Source of the DNA: Spartinivicinus poritis
GTDB lineage: Bacteria; Pseudomonadota; Gammaproteobacteria; Pseudomonadales; Zooshikellaceae
DNA length: 64,000 nt
NCBI RefSeq assembly: GCF_028858535.1
Contig: NZ_JAPMOU010000008.1
Coordinates: 62,001 to 126,000 of the forward strand
Reading direction: 5' to 3'
Part shown: positions 40,570 to 49,245 of the stretch, piece by piece
Layout of the letters: every line of letters starts with the position of its first letter
Numbering within the stretch: position 1 is the first letter of the stretch
The notes under the pieces: generated by a model
What the model saw: the letters and a program-made list of their open reading frames with translations, nothing else
The model's database searches: none
What the model was told of the DNA's origin: nothing
Made by a program: the position numbers and the translations under genes

Positions 40570-40642
40570 TTGGGGCAAGGAGAATCGTTTTGGGATAACG
40601 GATGACGTTTTTGGGGTAAAGCAAGTTAAAGTAGGGATAACA
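40570..40642. promoter_or_regulatory. Array of four direct repeats, candidate operator
   Basis: TTTGGGGCAAG, TTTTGGGATAAC, TTTTTGGGGTAA and GTAGGGATAAC occur in one orientation; their last G falls at 40576, 40595, 40617 and 40637 (steps 19, 22, 20). Two-helical-turn spacing places the sites on one face of the DNA. The array sits between the divergent 112-aa and metallo-beta-lactamase-fold genes. Confidence 0.6.
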
Positions 40643-40774
40643 TACAATTATAAGCCAATTGCTCGATGAGTATATTCTTCACAAATGTTTAAAAGCTACC
40701 TAAAGTGCGGTATTTAAAATATATTGTGACTATTGGGTGATAAATGCTTTAACTAATAAAGAGTAGGCAAATTA

Positions 40775-42085
40775 ATGGTTGTAATAAGGTTTTTCATTGG
40801 CTGTTTAGTGTGTGTTGTGTCAACAGTTAGTGTGGCAGAACGAATACCAAAAAATATGGTTGGTGACTCTTTACCTGAATGGCAGAAGGGTTATTTAGAT
40901 TTACATCATATCAGTACGGGCAGGGGGGATGCTGCTTTTATTGTTTTACCTGATGGTACGACTTTATTAATAGATACAGGTGATATTTCAGAGGCCCGAT
41001 CGCGCACGTTAACAGCGAGAAATGCGAAGTTAATGCCTAATGCTAGTAAAACGGCTGGCAGGTGGGTTATTGATTACATACAGCAGTTTCATCCTACTCC
41101 TAAAGCGACCAATATAGATTACGCTGTGATTACGCATTTTCATGAAGACCATATGGGGGAAATTGATTCAACCTCAACCCTATCAAAATTGGGGGCGTTT
41201 CCTGTTTCGGGTATAACCGAAGTGGTTGAAACAATACCAGTTGGTACATTCATTGACAGAGCTTATCCTAAATACTCCCTACCTGAGCCAATGAAAACCC
41301 AGTTATTTAGGCAAAAAATGCTAGTATCGGAAGACTTTGATGACCAATCGTATATGAAAACGATGGAAGCTTATTGGCAGTTTTTAGCCGCTCATAAAAA
41401 GCAATATGGAATGAAGGTGCAAAAAATAGCGGTCGGTTCTAAGAATCAAATCAAGCTACAAAAAGCACCAAATGATTACCCAGGCTTTGAAATTAGAAAT
41501 ATTCATGGTAATGGCACAGCTTGGACAGGTTGGGGGCAATCAACCTTTTCTTTAATTGATAAAGGTAAAAAGCCTGGTGAAAACAACTTGAGTATTGGTA
41601 TTCGTATCCGCTATGGAATGTTTGATTATTACACAGGAGGTGATATTGCTGGGAATGATGATTATGGAGCAGCTGATTTTTCCAGCGAAGAAGCGAAAGT
41701 CGCGCCAGTGATTGGGCCGGTTGACGTAGCGACATTAAATCATCATGGTAATAGTGATTCGCAAAGTAGTTATTATGTACGTACTATCCGCCCAAAGGTA
41801 TGGATTCAGCAAAGTTGGTCTTCTGATCATCCGGGGGATGAAGTGCTTAGTCGAATGATATCGACAACACTTTATCCTGGTGAGCGTTTTATTTTTGCTA
41901 ATAACCTATTAACTGCAACAAAAAATGTAATTGGCTCTAAGGTAAATCGAGTATACAGTGCAACCCATGGGCATATAGTGGTCAGAGTTTATGATGGTGG
42001 AAATCACTATCAAGTTATTATATTAGATGACTCCAGTACCAAACGTGAGGTGTTGGCTGTATTTGGACCTTTTCAATCTAGATAA
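40775..42085 (+). CDS. Secreted metallo-beta-lactamase-fold hydrolase (ComEC/Rec2 C-terminal-like)
   Basis: The 436-aa protein has a signal peptide (about 1-22, TVSVAE). DLHHISTGRGDAAFIVLPDG and LLIDTGD open the fold, and VITHFHEDHMGEI gives the HxHxDH zinc motif; LNHHGNSDSQ near residue 325 and the ATHGH near 410 supply later metal ligands. Proteins of this shape resemble the extracellular domain of the competence protein ComEC and various secreted nucleases or phosphodiesterases. It is flanked on both sides by arrays of the same repeat motif, suggesting tight regulation. Substrate unknown; nucleic acid is a reasonable guess. Confidence 0.8.
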   Translation: MVVIRFFIGCLVCVVSTVSVAERIPKNMVGDSLPEWQKGYLDLHHISTGRGDAAFIVLPDGTTLLIDTGDISEARSRTLTARNAKLMPNASKTAGRWVIDYIQQFHPTPKATNIDYAVITHFHEDHMGEIDSTSTLSKLGAFPVSGITEVVETIPVGTFIDRAYPKYSLPEPMKTQLFRQKMLVSEDFDDQSYMKTMEAYWQFLAAHKKQYGMKVQKIAVGSKNQIKLQKAPNDYPGFEIRNIHGNGTAWTGWGQSTFSLIDKGKKPGENNLSIGIRIRYGMFDYYTGGDIAGNDDYGAADFSSEEAKVAPVIGPVDVATLNHHGNSDSQSSYYVRTIRPKVWIQQSWSSDHPGDEVLSRMISTTLYPGERFIFANNLLTATKNVIGSKVNRVYSATHGHIVVRVYDGGNHYQVIILDDSSTKREVLAVFGPFQSR

Positions 42086-42116
42086 CAAGCTTTTTACAGG
42101 CATCCTTAATAAGCCT

Positions 42117-42263
42117 TTGGGATAACGAAGCATTTAAATGGGATAAAGTATTAGAGGTGCCCTTTACTCAATAACAGCTGATAAACGTGCTGTTATCCCA
42201 AGCCACATGACTGTTATCCCAGAACTTACCCTGTTTATCCCATAACAGTTTGTGTTGTCCCAA
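42117..42263. promoter_or_regulatory. Array of six GGGATAAC-type motifs in two orientations, candidate operator
   Basis: Two forward copies (TTTGGGATAACG, AATGGGATAAAG; last G at 42121 and 42142, step 21) are followed by four reverse copies (TGTTATCCCA, CTGTTATCCC, CTGTTTATCCC, GTGTTGTCCC; first C at 42197, 42218, 42239, 42259, steps 21, 21, 20). The motif and spacing match the array at 40570. It lies upstream of the 104-residue ORF's gene at 42435. Confidence 0.65.
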
Positions 42264-42434
42264 AGTGATAGTTTCGCTTGATTTGATTGGCTAACATAGG
42301 TGGTGTTTCAAGAACACTCGCTTAGTAACCCTTTCACGAAAAGTTTTTTATTAGTTAGTGAAATAGGCTACAGGCATTCATGAACAATAAAAAACTAAAT
42401 TCAATGTAGGTTGAACAACAGTAAGGAAATTATC

Positions 42435-42725
42435 ATGAACAAAAAAATTGCTATGTTATTAGGTGCTTTGGCATTCACTTCAACAGTTGCTAGCGCTAAC
42501 ACATTAACTAATATCAGTAATGATGCTTCTGTGCAGGCGCTGACTAGTGGTCAATTCTTAATTCATTTGAAGTACTCTAAGCCTAGCTCTGATTACCGTA
42601 AATTCTACTATGAACTGAAAACCCAGCAAATGGATGGGCCTATCTACAAGTGCACCAGCATTAGTGTTGACTCTTCTAGCTATACAGTTCTAGAAGTAGG
42701 CGAAACAGTCAGTTGCTCTCAATAA
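42435..42725 (+). CDS. Small secreted protein of unknown function, 96 aa
   Basis: The reading frame extends to 42411, but the ATG at 42435 has TAAGGAAAT at proper distance and starts a clear signal peptide (MNKKIAMLLGALAF..., cleavage after VASA). The mature protein of about 75 residues is Ser/Tyr-rich with two cysteines (KCTSI and the C-terminal SCSQ) that likely pair. It lies downstream of the six-copy motif array and is followed by a strong hairpin, so it appears to be a single-gene regulated unit. Family unknown. Confidence 0.7.
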   Translation: MNKKIAMLLGALAFTSTVASANTLTNISNDASVQALTSGQFLIHLKYSKPSSDYRKFYYELKTQQMDGPIYKCTSISVDSSSYTVLEVGETVSCSQ

Positions 42726-42753
42726 CCAGCAATTACAGAGCCTAGCAGGAACA

Positions 42754-42790
42754 TTTCAGCAGACCACATAGACACAGTGGTCTGCTGAAA
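42754..42790. terminator. Bidirectional terminator hairpin
   Basis: TTTCAGCAGACCAC (42754-42767) and GTGGTCTGCTGAAA (42777-42790) are perfect 14-bp arms with a 9-base loop, between the 96-aa gene and the stop of the convergent histidine kinase gene. Confidence 0.8.
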
Positions 42791-42806
42791 ACTCTGAGCT
42801 AAGCTC

Positions 42807-45800
42807 TTAAGTCATTAGTACAGCGCCAGTGAATTTTTCGGGATAGTGGCTTTTAAGATCAGGTAGATACTTCTTAGCAATAGGTACCTCTAAATCATTT
42901 TCAAGGTAAATAGTGAGTTTATTGTTACTTATAGATTGTATTTTGTTGGGATTGATAGCATAGGAACGATGAACCTGAAAAAGATGGTCTTTTTCTATAT
43001 AAAAAAGTACTTGTTTGAATGGGATGCGCAGTATTTCTTCAGTGACACGTTGGCCATTATATTTAACAAGAATGCAATAATTTTTTTCAACTTTGATATA
43101 CAGAATATCTTTAAGACACGGCACAATATGTTTGTGAATAATAGCATTATCAGGACTTGAGCTGATGCGCCGGATTTGCTCTATACTTTTATGCGCTTGT
43201 AATACAATAGTGCGTAGCCACTCTTCTGAAGAGGACTTAGGGAAAGTTGCAGCTAAAGCATAAAAGTTAGAGACTTTGATATACATTGAAACTAAGTGGC
43301 TATTAATTTCAGTCAGCTCTATTTCTTTATCTAATGAGGGTGGATATTGAGTCAACTGGCCTGTAGCAGAGGGGGTATTGCTGGTTACTTTTCCTTCAAA
43401 AAAGGTTACGGCTGCTTCTATTAAAGGGTCACTCACAAGAAGTTCATATGTTGCCTGCACCATTTCTTCATGGGATTTAAACTGGCTGATGTTATTTGAG
43501 AACTGATGTAGCTGTTTCATTCGTTTACGATGAATTAATAGCTCTAGTTGAACTTTAATCCGTGCTAGTAATTCATCTTTGAAAAAAGGCTTGGTCAGAT
43601 AGTCATTACCGCCTACATTAAAACCATAGATTAAGTCGCTTAACTGGTTACGAGCCGTCAGGAAGATAATAGGTAAATCATAACTGGTGTATTGCTCACG
43701 TAATATATTACAAACTTCATAGCCATCCATTTGTGGCATCATAACGTCTAATAGAATAAGGTCTGGTTTATTTTTTTTAACGTTATGAAGGGCTTCTTTA
43801 CCTGAATAGGCCGGGACAACTTGGCAACTGCTATTGGCTAAATGGTTTAAAATAATGTCTAAGTTAATGGGTTCATCATCAACGGCTAGAATGACAAAGT
43901 CTTTTTCTTTACCTTGATTTAATTGAGGTGGCTCTAGTACCTGACTGAACTCCACTGTAGGTTCTAGCGCTGTTTCCTGAAACTTAGGGGATTCATGGCT
44001 AATGGGTAATGTAAAAATAAAACTTGATCCTTTGGTGGGAGTTGAGTCTACTCGAATACTTCCACCATGGAGTTCTACTAGGTGCTTTGTAATCGCCAGG
44101 CCTAAACCTGTTCCGCTGTAACTTCGATTGGCACCTGACTCCGATTGTTCAAAGGCATCAAAAATACGCTGTTGATCATTGATATTAATGCCAATACCAG
44201 TATCAATAACACTGACTTCAATAACATGTTGTCGTGGTTGAGCGAGGATTTGGATTTCACCTCTATCAGTAAACTTGATGGCATTACCAATCAGGTTTTG
44301 CAGTATTTGTTGCAGTCGATGTTGGTCTGCTTGTACGCATATTGAGTCTGGTACTAGATTAACCAGGTTGACTGGTTTGTCACCAATTAAGGAGGCTGAT
44401 ATTGAAATATCTAAATCAACGATTTGACGTAGGTTTAACGGTTGAGCTTTTAGTTGAATTTGTTTTTGCTTAAGTTTGGCTGCATCTAGAATATCATTGA
44501 CTAAGTTTGATAATCGACGACCACTGTTGATGATATTATGTAAAGTCTTTGTGTAACGTTGTGGTATTTGACCAACTAACGACTCAGTGAGTCCAATAAT
44601 GCCGTTTAAAGGGGTTTTTAATTCATGGGTAGTATTTGCTAATAGATTATTTTTAAATTCATCAAGTTTTTTAAGCGCTATATTTTGCTGTTCAATTTCA
44701 TGTATTTTATCGGCTACTGCCGTACGCATGATAGCAAAGCTATGGGCTAATCGGCCGATTTCATCTTGACGTTGGATATCAATTGCTTGTTGTAAATTGC
44801 CAGCAGCAATTTTTTCTGCAGCGTCTGTTAGGGTAAGAATAGGTTTTGCAATAGTGCTGGCAATGGTATAACCAATAAATATGATGGCAATGATAATGAC
44901 CAAAGCAATGAAGACTGCCAATAGTTGTAACTGATTGATCGTTGCAAATGCTTCGTTAGTTGATACCTCTGCTATTAATGCCCAACGGTAGCCAAAGACA
45001 TCAATAGGTGTATAAGCACTCAGTACCTCATCCTCTAAATAGGAGGTTGTCACTAATATATTAGCTTCTCCTTTGAGTGCTGTCTGTACAGGCAATGTTG
45101 CTATTGGAGGGGAAGCAGGGTTATCGAGAGTTGATTTTATGGAGTATTGGCGTGGTGCTCGATAACCTTCAGAGCGCATCAGTTGGTCAGAACCTACAAG
45201 ATAGGTTTCACCTGTTTCACCTAACCCAGAGCGAGTTGACATAATATTGTTAATATGGCTGAAGGGTAGTTGAAAGATAATGACCCCTTGAAACTTACCA
45301 TATTCATAAAGTGGCATTGATATAAAAGCTGATATATTTGAGTTAATTTGATCAAAATCGGAAAAAAACACACTGTGACTCATTGCGCTGTTATTTGTTA
45401 CAGCATTTTTAACTTGTATAAATGCTTGACCTAAACTACTGCTGGCATATTTGCCATTGATAAGGTTGGTACCAAAGCTTGTTTCTTTGAACACTGAATA
45501 GACGATATTACCACTACTAGTAACGAGATAGAGGTTATCGAAATGAAACTGATTAACAAATGTTTTTAAGAAAGGATGTATTTCTTCATGGGTATAGTCA
45601 TAGTAATCGCGGTTAAGTTGAATATCTGTTGGCTCGTCTTCACTTCCAGTGACGTATAGTTTTTGTAGAATAGTATATGCATTTTGATTATTAGTTGCTA
45701 AAGGCTTTATATCTTCTCTAAAATCAATTAAGTACTGAAGTACACGAGTGTTAGTCGTGTTCATGTTTTCTTTATCAATACTGCCAACGAAATACTGTGT

Positions 45801-46013
45801 TTGATTTTTTACCTGTTCGAAGTACTCAGTTAATTGCGATTTTTTTATGTCGCGCAGTGAAAGCAGCTGGTTAAATGCTTGTTGCTCTAAGTTTTTTGTG
45901 AAGTAGTTCAGCATTAACAAAGATATAGCGACAAAAGGAACAATGCCTATGATTAAGTAAGTGAATATTAACTTGCTTTTTAATTTTATATTGTCGAAGG
46001 TTTTGCGAGCCAT
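42807..46013 (-). CDS. Membrane hybrid histidine kinase with receiver and C-terminal LytTR DNA-binding domain
   Basis: The 1068-aa protein has TM1 (about 16-38), a periplasmic dCache-like sensor (about 40-355), TM2 (about 363-385), HAMP (about 386-440), HisKA with phospho-acceptor H463 in ANTTHELKTPLNG, HATPase (N box NLIGNAIKF, G boxes DTGIGI and GTGLGL), a receiver with D756 in DLILLDVMMP and K808 in YLTKPF, and a LytTR domain (about 958-1060: ILYIKVEKNYCILV, FQVHRSYAINPNKI). A DNA-binding LytTR output on the same chain as a membrane kinase is unusual; it would have to contact DNA at the membrane. The gene starts 42 bp after the binding-protein gene, forming a two-gene operon, and lies beside the repeat arrays. 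Confidence 0.88.
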   Translation of the reverse strand: MARKTFDNIKLKSKLIFTYLIIGIVPFVAISLLMLNYFTKNLEQQAFNQLLSLRDIKKSQLTEYFEQVKNQTQYFVGSIDKENMNTTNTRVLQYLIDFREDIKPLATNNQNAYTILQKLYVTGSEDEPTDIQLNRDYYDYTHEEIHPFLKTFVNQFHFDNLYLVTSSGNIVYSVFKETSFGTNLINGKYASSSLGQAFIQVKNAVTNNSAMSHSVFFSDFDQINSNISAFISMPLYEYGKFQGVIIFQLPFSHINNIMSTRSGLGETGETYLVGSDQLMRSEGYRAPRQYSIKSTLDNPASPPIATLPVQTALKGEANILVTTSYLEDEVLSAYTPIDVFGYRWALIAEVSTNEAFATINQLQLLAVFIALVIIIAIIFIGYTIASTIAKPILTLTDAAEKIAAGNLQQAIDIQRQDEIGRLAHSFAIMRTAVADKIHEIEQQNIALKKLDEFKNNLLANTTHELKTPLNGIIGLTESLVGQIPQRYTKTLHNIINSGRRLSNLVNDILDAAKLKQKQIQLKAQPLNLRQIVDLDISISASLIGDKPVNLVNLVPDSICVQADQHRLQQILQNLIGNAIKFTDRGEIQILAQPRQHVIEVSVIDTGIGININDQQRIFDAFEQSESGANRSYSGTGLGLAITKHLVELHGGSIRVDSTPTKGSSFIFTLPISHESPKFQETALEPTVEFSQVLEPPQLNQGKEKDFVILAVDDEPINLDIILNHLANSSCQVVPAYSGKEALHNVKKNKPDLILLDVMMPQMDGYEVCNILREQYTSYDLPIIFLTARNQLSDLIYGFNVGGNDYLTKPFFKDELLARIKVQLELLIHRKRMKQLHQFSNNISQFKSHEEMVQATYELLVSDPLIEAAVTFFEGKVTSNTPSATGQLTQYPPSLDKEIELTEINSHLVSMYIKVSNFYALAATFPKSSSEEWLRTIVLQAHKSIEQIRRISSSPDNAIIHKHIVPCLKDILYIKVEKNYCILVKYNGQRVTEEILRIPFKQVLFYIEKDHLFQVHRSYAINPNKIQSISNNKLTIYLENDLEVPIAKKYLPDLKSHYPEKFTGAVLMT

Positions 46014-46055
46014 TTTTTTACTGTCTATTATTTTGCTTAAGTTTGCGGTTTTTGT

Positions 46056-47090
46056 TTAATAATTGAGTTTGGCTTTGTTTGGGTTAGCTAATACTTCTTG
46101 TTTATATAAATCGATAAGACGTTGGCGGTTTTTACCAGACCAAGCAAAATTAAAGTTTATTAGTTTACGTTTATCAATTTTGGGTGCTTTGGAGAATTTT
46201 TGAACTTTTACATTAACTGGAAATTGATAGTTAGTTTGATTGAATAGGATTTGGCCTTTTTCTGAGAGGATGAAATTAATAAAGTGTTTAGCGGCTATTG
46301 GGTTAGGACCACTTTTGATGAGACTTAAACCGCCTATTTCATATCCAGTACCTTCTTTTGGGATGATCGTATCAATATTTTTTTCTGGAAATTTGTGCTT
46401 TTCCTCAATGGCTTCGTGAAGAAAGGTAATTGTAATCCCTAGTTTGCCCTGAGAAGTGAGCCTTGTATGTGAGTGGGTGTATCCAGAAAGATTATGGTAG
46501 AGTTTTTTTAGATAACTGAATGCAGCATCTTCTCCCATCATTTGAACTAAGGTAGCGAGTGTAGTATAGGCTGTTCCTGAAACCAAAGGGCTTTTCATAC
46601 CAATCAAACCGTGATACTGACTCTCTAGTAGTGATTGCCAACTATCAGGGGTGGGGAGTTGCTTTTCTTTTAGCACATCATAATTGACAATAAATCCTAG
46701 TACACCGGTATATAGGCCAGTTACCCGATTATTGCCTAAAGGGTCACGAAATCCTGGGTCCAGTTCATCAAAATTGTTTGGCCGATAAGGTTCGGTTAAA
46801 CCGTTAAATGCTGCTTGTGCATGCGCCCCTAGACTACCACCTATCCACACATCGGCTTTAGGATTTAGTCGTTCTCCTGTGATTCGTGCCAGAGTTGCTC
46901 CACTTCCTGATCTCTCTAAAACATGTACTTTAATACCAGTGGCTTTTCTAAACGCTTTACTCGCTTGTTTACTAAAGCTCGTCACTGAGTATACAACAAC
47001 TGTTTTTGTATTGTTTTTTGCAATCACTACTTGTGAAATAGCAACTAAAAGGCCAAGCAAGCCTAAGCGCCTGATTATATCCACTTTCAT
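46056..47090 (-). CDS. Periplasmic Fe(III)/phosphonate-type substrate-binding protein
   Basis: The 344-aa protein has a signal peptide (about 1-25, VVIAK) and the AfuA/FbpA/PhnS-like pattern: VVVYSVTSFSKQASKAFRKA, VHVLERSGSGATLARI, PKADVWIGGSLGAHAQA, VTGLYTGVLGFIVNYDVL, SPLVSGTAYTTLATLVQMMG and GGLSLIKSGPNPIAAKHFINF. Such proteins usually deliver ferric iron, aminoethylphosphonate, polyamines or sulfate to a permease, but no transport genes are linked. It is instead the first gene of an operon with the hybrid kinase, so it may be the ligand sensor of that kinase, as TorT is for TorS; this is inference. Confidence 0.82.
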   Translation of the reverse strand: MKVDIIRRLGLLGLLVAISQVVIAKNNTKTVVVYSVTSFSKQASKAFRKATGIKVHVLERSGSGATLARITGERLNPKADVWIGGSLGAHAQAAFNGLTEPYRPNNFDELDPGFRDPLGNNRVTGLYTGVLGFIVNYDVLKEKQLPTPDSWQSLLESQYHGLIGMKSPLVSGTAYTTLATLVQMMGEDAAFSYLKKLYHNLSGYTHSHTRLTSQGKLGITITFLHEAIEEKHKFPEKNIDTIIPKEGTGYEIGGLSLIKSGPNPIAAKHFINFILSEKGQILFNQTNYQFPVNVKVQKFSKAPKIDKRKLINFNFAWSGKNRQRLIDLYKQEVLANPNKAKLNY

Positions 47091-47215
47091 AACCTACGAG
47101 TCAGAGTACTTTAACATGAAAGGGGGTAATTAACCCCAAGATGGGATGATAAAGCAAAAAGTCGAAACTTTCTAAGTTACATAATTTAGCAATAAAGCTG
47201 TAAGTACTAACTAAT

Positions 47216-47614
47216 ATGTTAATACAAGTTTCTTCATTTGCTGATATTGCTGCATTAGGTAATAAAGGGGTAATTTTAACGGTATTTGGCACAGCCACTT
47301 CTCGTTTTCTAAAGAAAAGGCCCGAAAAGTTGATTATTGATGAAGCTGGCTATACACCTATTGATAATTTGAAAAAGCTAGTGAATAAGCGTGGCCGTTT
47401 TTTTTACTATTATGATTATGGAATGCTTTATTCAATTAAAATGGGTGGATTTAAAAATAAAGTAACGGTACTGCCAATGTCGTTTAGAAAATATCAGCAT
47501 TATATTATCTATTCTAAATCGGTAGCAGAAAACACAATTAAGGAAGTCAATCAAATTATCAGCAGGATGAAACAAAGTGGTGAAATGGATAGTGTAAGAA
47601 AGAAATATCAATAG
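47216..47614 (+). pseudogene. Truncated SBP_bac_3 binding protein (C-terminal half)
   Basis: The 132-codon frame corresponds only to the later part of an SBP_bac_3 protein: a lobe-2 segment followed by INQIISRMKQSGEMDSVRKKY-like final helix (here shown as MKQSGEMDSVRKKYQ). The signal peptide and first lobe are missing and nothing matching them lies upstream. An ATG at 47216 exists but has no ribosome site. It is best read as a remnant from deletion next to the kinase operon. Confidence 0.6.
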
Positions 47615-47844
47615 TCACTGAAGACCGTTGAATGGGCTTCTCATCATAATTATTTTAAATCAGAGTATCTCAATTAGTAGTCCTGAGTTGTTTAATAACA
47701 AAATGACCGTTTAGCTAAATTTATTGATTGACTTGTAGCATCTGGCTTACCTTTACTTCCTCTTTACACTGAATATTTTGAAAGGAAAAGCTTACTTCCA
47801 AGGTCTTTGTAATCAGTAGAGATTTTTTATGTGTAGAGTGACAT

Positions 47845-48711
47845 ATGTTACAGGTATTAATAGGGGGGCTTCAAACTAGACCTAGTTATCAAGTTTCAGT
47901 AATGAGAACAGCCTTTATTCTTCGGCTGGGCTTGGGTGGGTGGTTGGTCGTTGAAGCGTTAATTAAGTTTTTAGGACTATTGTCTCCCTCCCAGTTTGCT
48001 GACATGTTGGGCTTTTATTTAGGCACAGCAGGTTATATTAATCAATTTTTTCAGTATTTTTTGTTCCAAAGCAGTTGGGGGCACTTGTTAACGCCTGCCA
48101 GTTTGCTAGCACTGATGGCAATGATTGAATTAGTTGTTGGTTGCAGTCTGATAGCAGGCTTGGCGGTTAAGTGGAATGCGATGCTGACATTTTTTATGTT
48201 AGTTTTTTATGTCATTGCATTGCCTGTTATGACGATTCCTAATGTTCAGCTGGAAGTAGCGGTTTATACAGCTCCAGCCCCTCTTGTACAAATTCGCGAA
48301 GTAGCAATGGCAATCGCAGCCTTTGTTTTATATAAGCTAGGGCCAGGGCTCTATAGTATTAGTAATGAGCTGAATGGTGTCATTTCTGAAAAGTACTGGT
48401 ATGGACTGTGGGGTAAATTACGCTATGCGTTAATTTTGCCACTGGTAGTGGCTGCGTTGTTTGGTGGTTTTGGTCATATACCTACCTTTGCTGCCCCTGC
48501 TTTTTTATTAGCTGCGCTGGGTGCTGCTCTCACCGTCGATTCGCTAAAAGTCGTGCGGTGGGCAGCTTGGTTGGCTGCGTTAGTATTCTTTCATTATGCA
48601 CTGTTTATGATCGACTGGTCGGATAATTGGTTGAAAAATATTTACGCTATTAGGCGGGAGTTTGGCTTAGTGTCAATCAGTGTGGCATTGGCATTGATTA
48701 AGCACCCTTAA
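47845..48711 (+). CDS. DoxX-like integral membrane protein, 288 aa
   Basis: Seven or eight hydrophobic segments. The first 150 residues show the DoxX-type layout: RTAFILRLGLGGWLVVEALI in TM1, MIELVVGCSLIAGLAVKWNA in TM3-TM4 region, then a helix ending PVMTIP. The family is linked to thiol or quinone redox functions and sometimes to DUF692/DUF2063 clusters (BufD), but here it lies 22 kb away from the MNIO cluster. No immediate operon partners. Confidence 0.65.
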   Translation: MLQVLIGGLQTRPSYQVSVMRTAFILRLGLGGWLVVEALIKFLGLLSPSQFADMLGFYLGTAGYINQFFQYFLFQSSWGHLLTPASLLALMAMIELVVGCSLIAGLAVKWNAMLTFFMLVFYVIALPVMTIPNVQLEVAVYTAPAPLVQIREVAMAIAAFVLYKLGPGLYSISNELNGVISEKYWYGLWGKLRYALILPLVVAALFGGFGHIPTFAAPAFLLAALGAALTVDSLKVVRWAAWLAALVFFHYALFMIDWSDNWLKNIYAIRREFGLVSISVALALIKHP

Positions 48712-48818
48712 GGTGAGATCTCAATGCCATTCCTACTGACTATCGATTTTCAAAGGTATGAGTGTAATAACACTTAAAACCTTGGGTAAAAGAAAAACGT
48801 TCTGCTGCAGTGTCTGTC

Positions 48819-49079
48819 TTAAAGCCCGGTATTGCTAAATAGTACCACTTTGTCACTCACAAACTTCACATCAATTGACTTATTACCAGAAGCCCATACA
48901 CATTGTTTGGCGGTCAAAATCGCATCACATTTAGTCGGCTTGCCTAAAATTTGCTCTATTTCGCTGCTTGCCATACCTAGTTTAATTTTGTTGTAGTTTT
49001 CACTGGTCACTTTGCTGCAACCAGTTATTAGGGCAATCAGAGTTGCTAAAATAAAAACAGATAGATAACGCATACTCAT
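48819..49079 (-). CDS. Small outer-membrane lipoprotein, SmpA/BamE-like fold
   Basis: The 86-aa precursor has a lipobox (LITGC near residue 21) for lipid attachment. The mature part matches the SmpA/OmlA-type fold: SENYNKIKLGMASSEIEQILG, GKPTKCD and VKFVSDKVV. It is much shorter than BamE and probably a DUF3862-type relative. Two further cysteines (KCD and QCVW) may form a disulfide. Confidence 0.78.
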   Translation of the reverse strand: MSMRYLSVFILATLIALITGCSKVTSENYNKIKLGMASSEIEQILGKPTKCDAILTAKQCVWASGNKSIDVKFVSDKVVLFSNTGL

Positions 49080-49204
49080 AGTTTTCCTGTATCAGAAATG
49101 AGGTGCTGCTATTTTAGCCTGCTGGCTTGCCGTAGGCAAAGCCGTTGTAGCAAGAGTGGATGCAGAATAAAGAGATTGTAGAAAACAAAACGGGAGAAAG
49201 AGAG

Positions 49205-49234
49205 CAGGGCTGCCTGTTTATTAAGACAGCCCTG
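49205..49234 (-). terminator. Hairpin after brnQ
   Basis: CAGGGCTG (49205-49212) and CAGCCCTG (49227-49234) are perfect 8-bp arms located 11 bp after the brnQ stop on the minus strand. A pyrimidine-rich but not pure T tract follows. Confidence 0.55.
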
Positions 49235-49245
49235 AAGTGTGGTGC

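Noticed and set aside
40570-42263. Interpretation of the GGGATAAC repeats as a CRISPR array
   Set aside because: Repeats are only about 10 bp with 10-bp spacers, occur in two orientations and flank a gene; no cas genes are present.
47845-48711. DoxX-like protein as BufD of the MNIO cluster
   Set aside because: It lies about 22 kb from the cluster with unrelated genes between, so a functional link is not supported.
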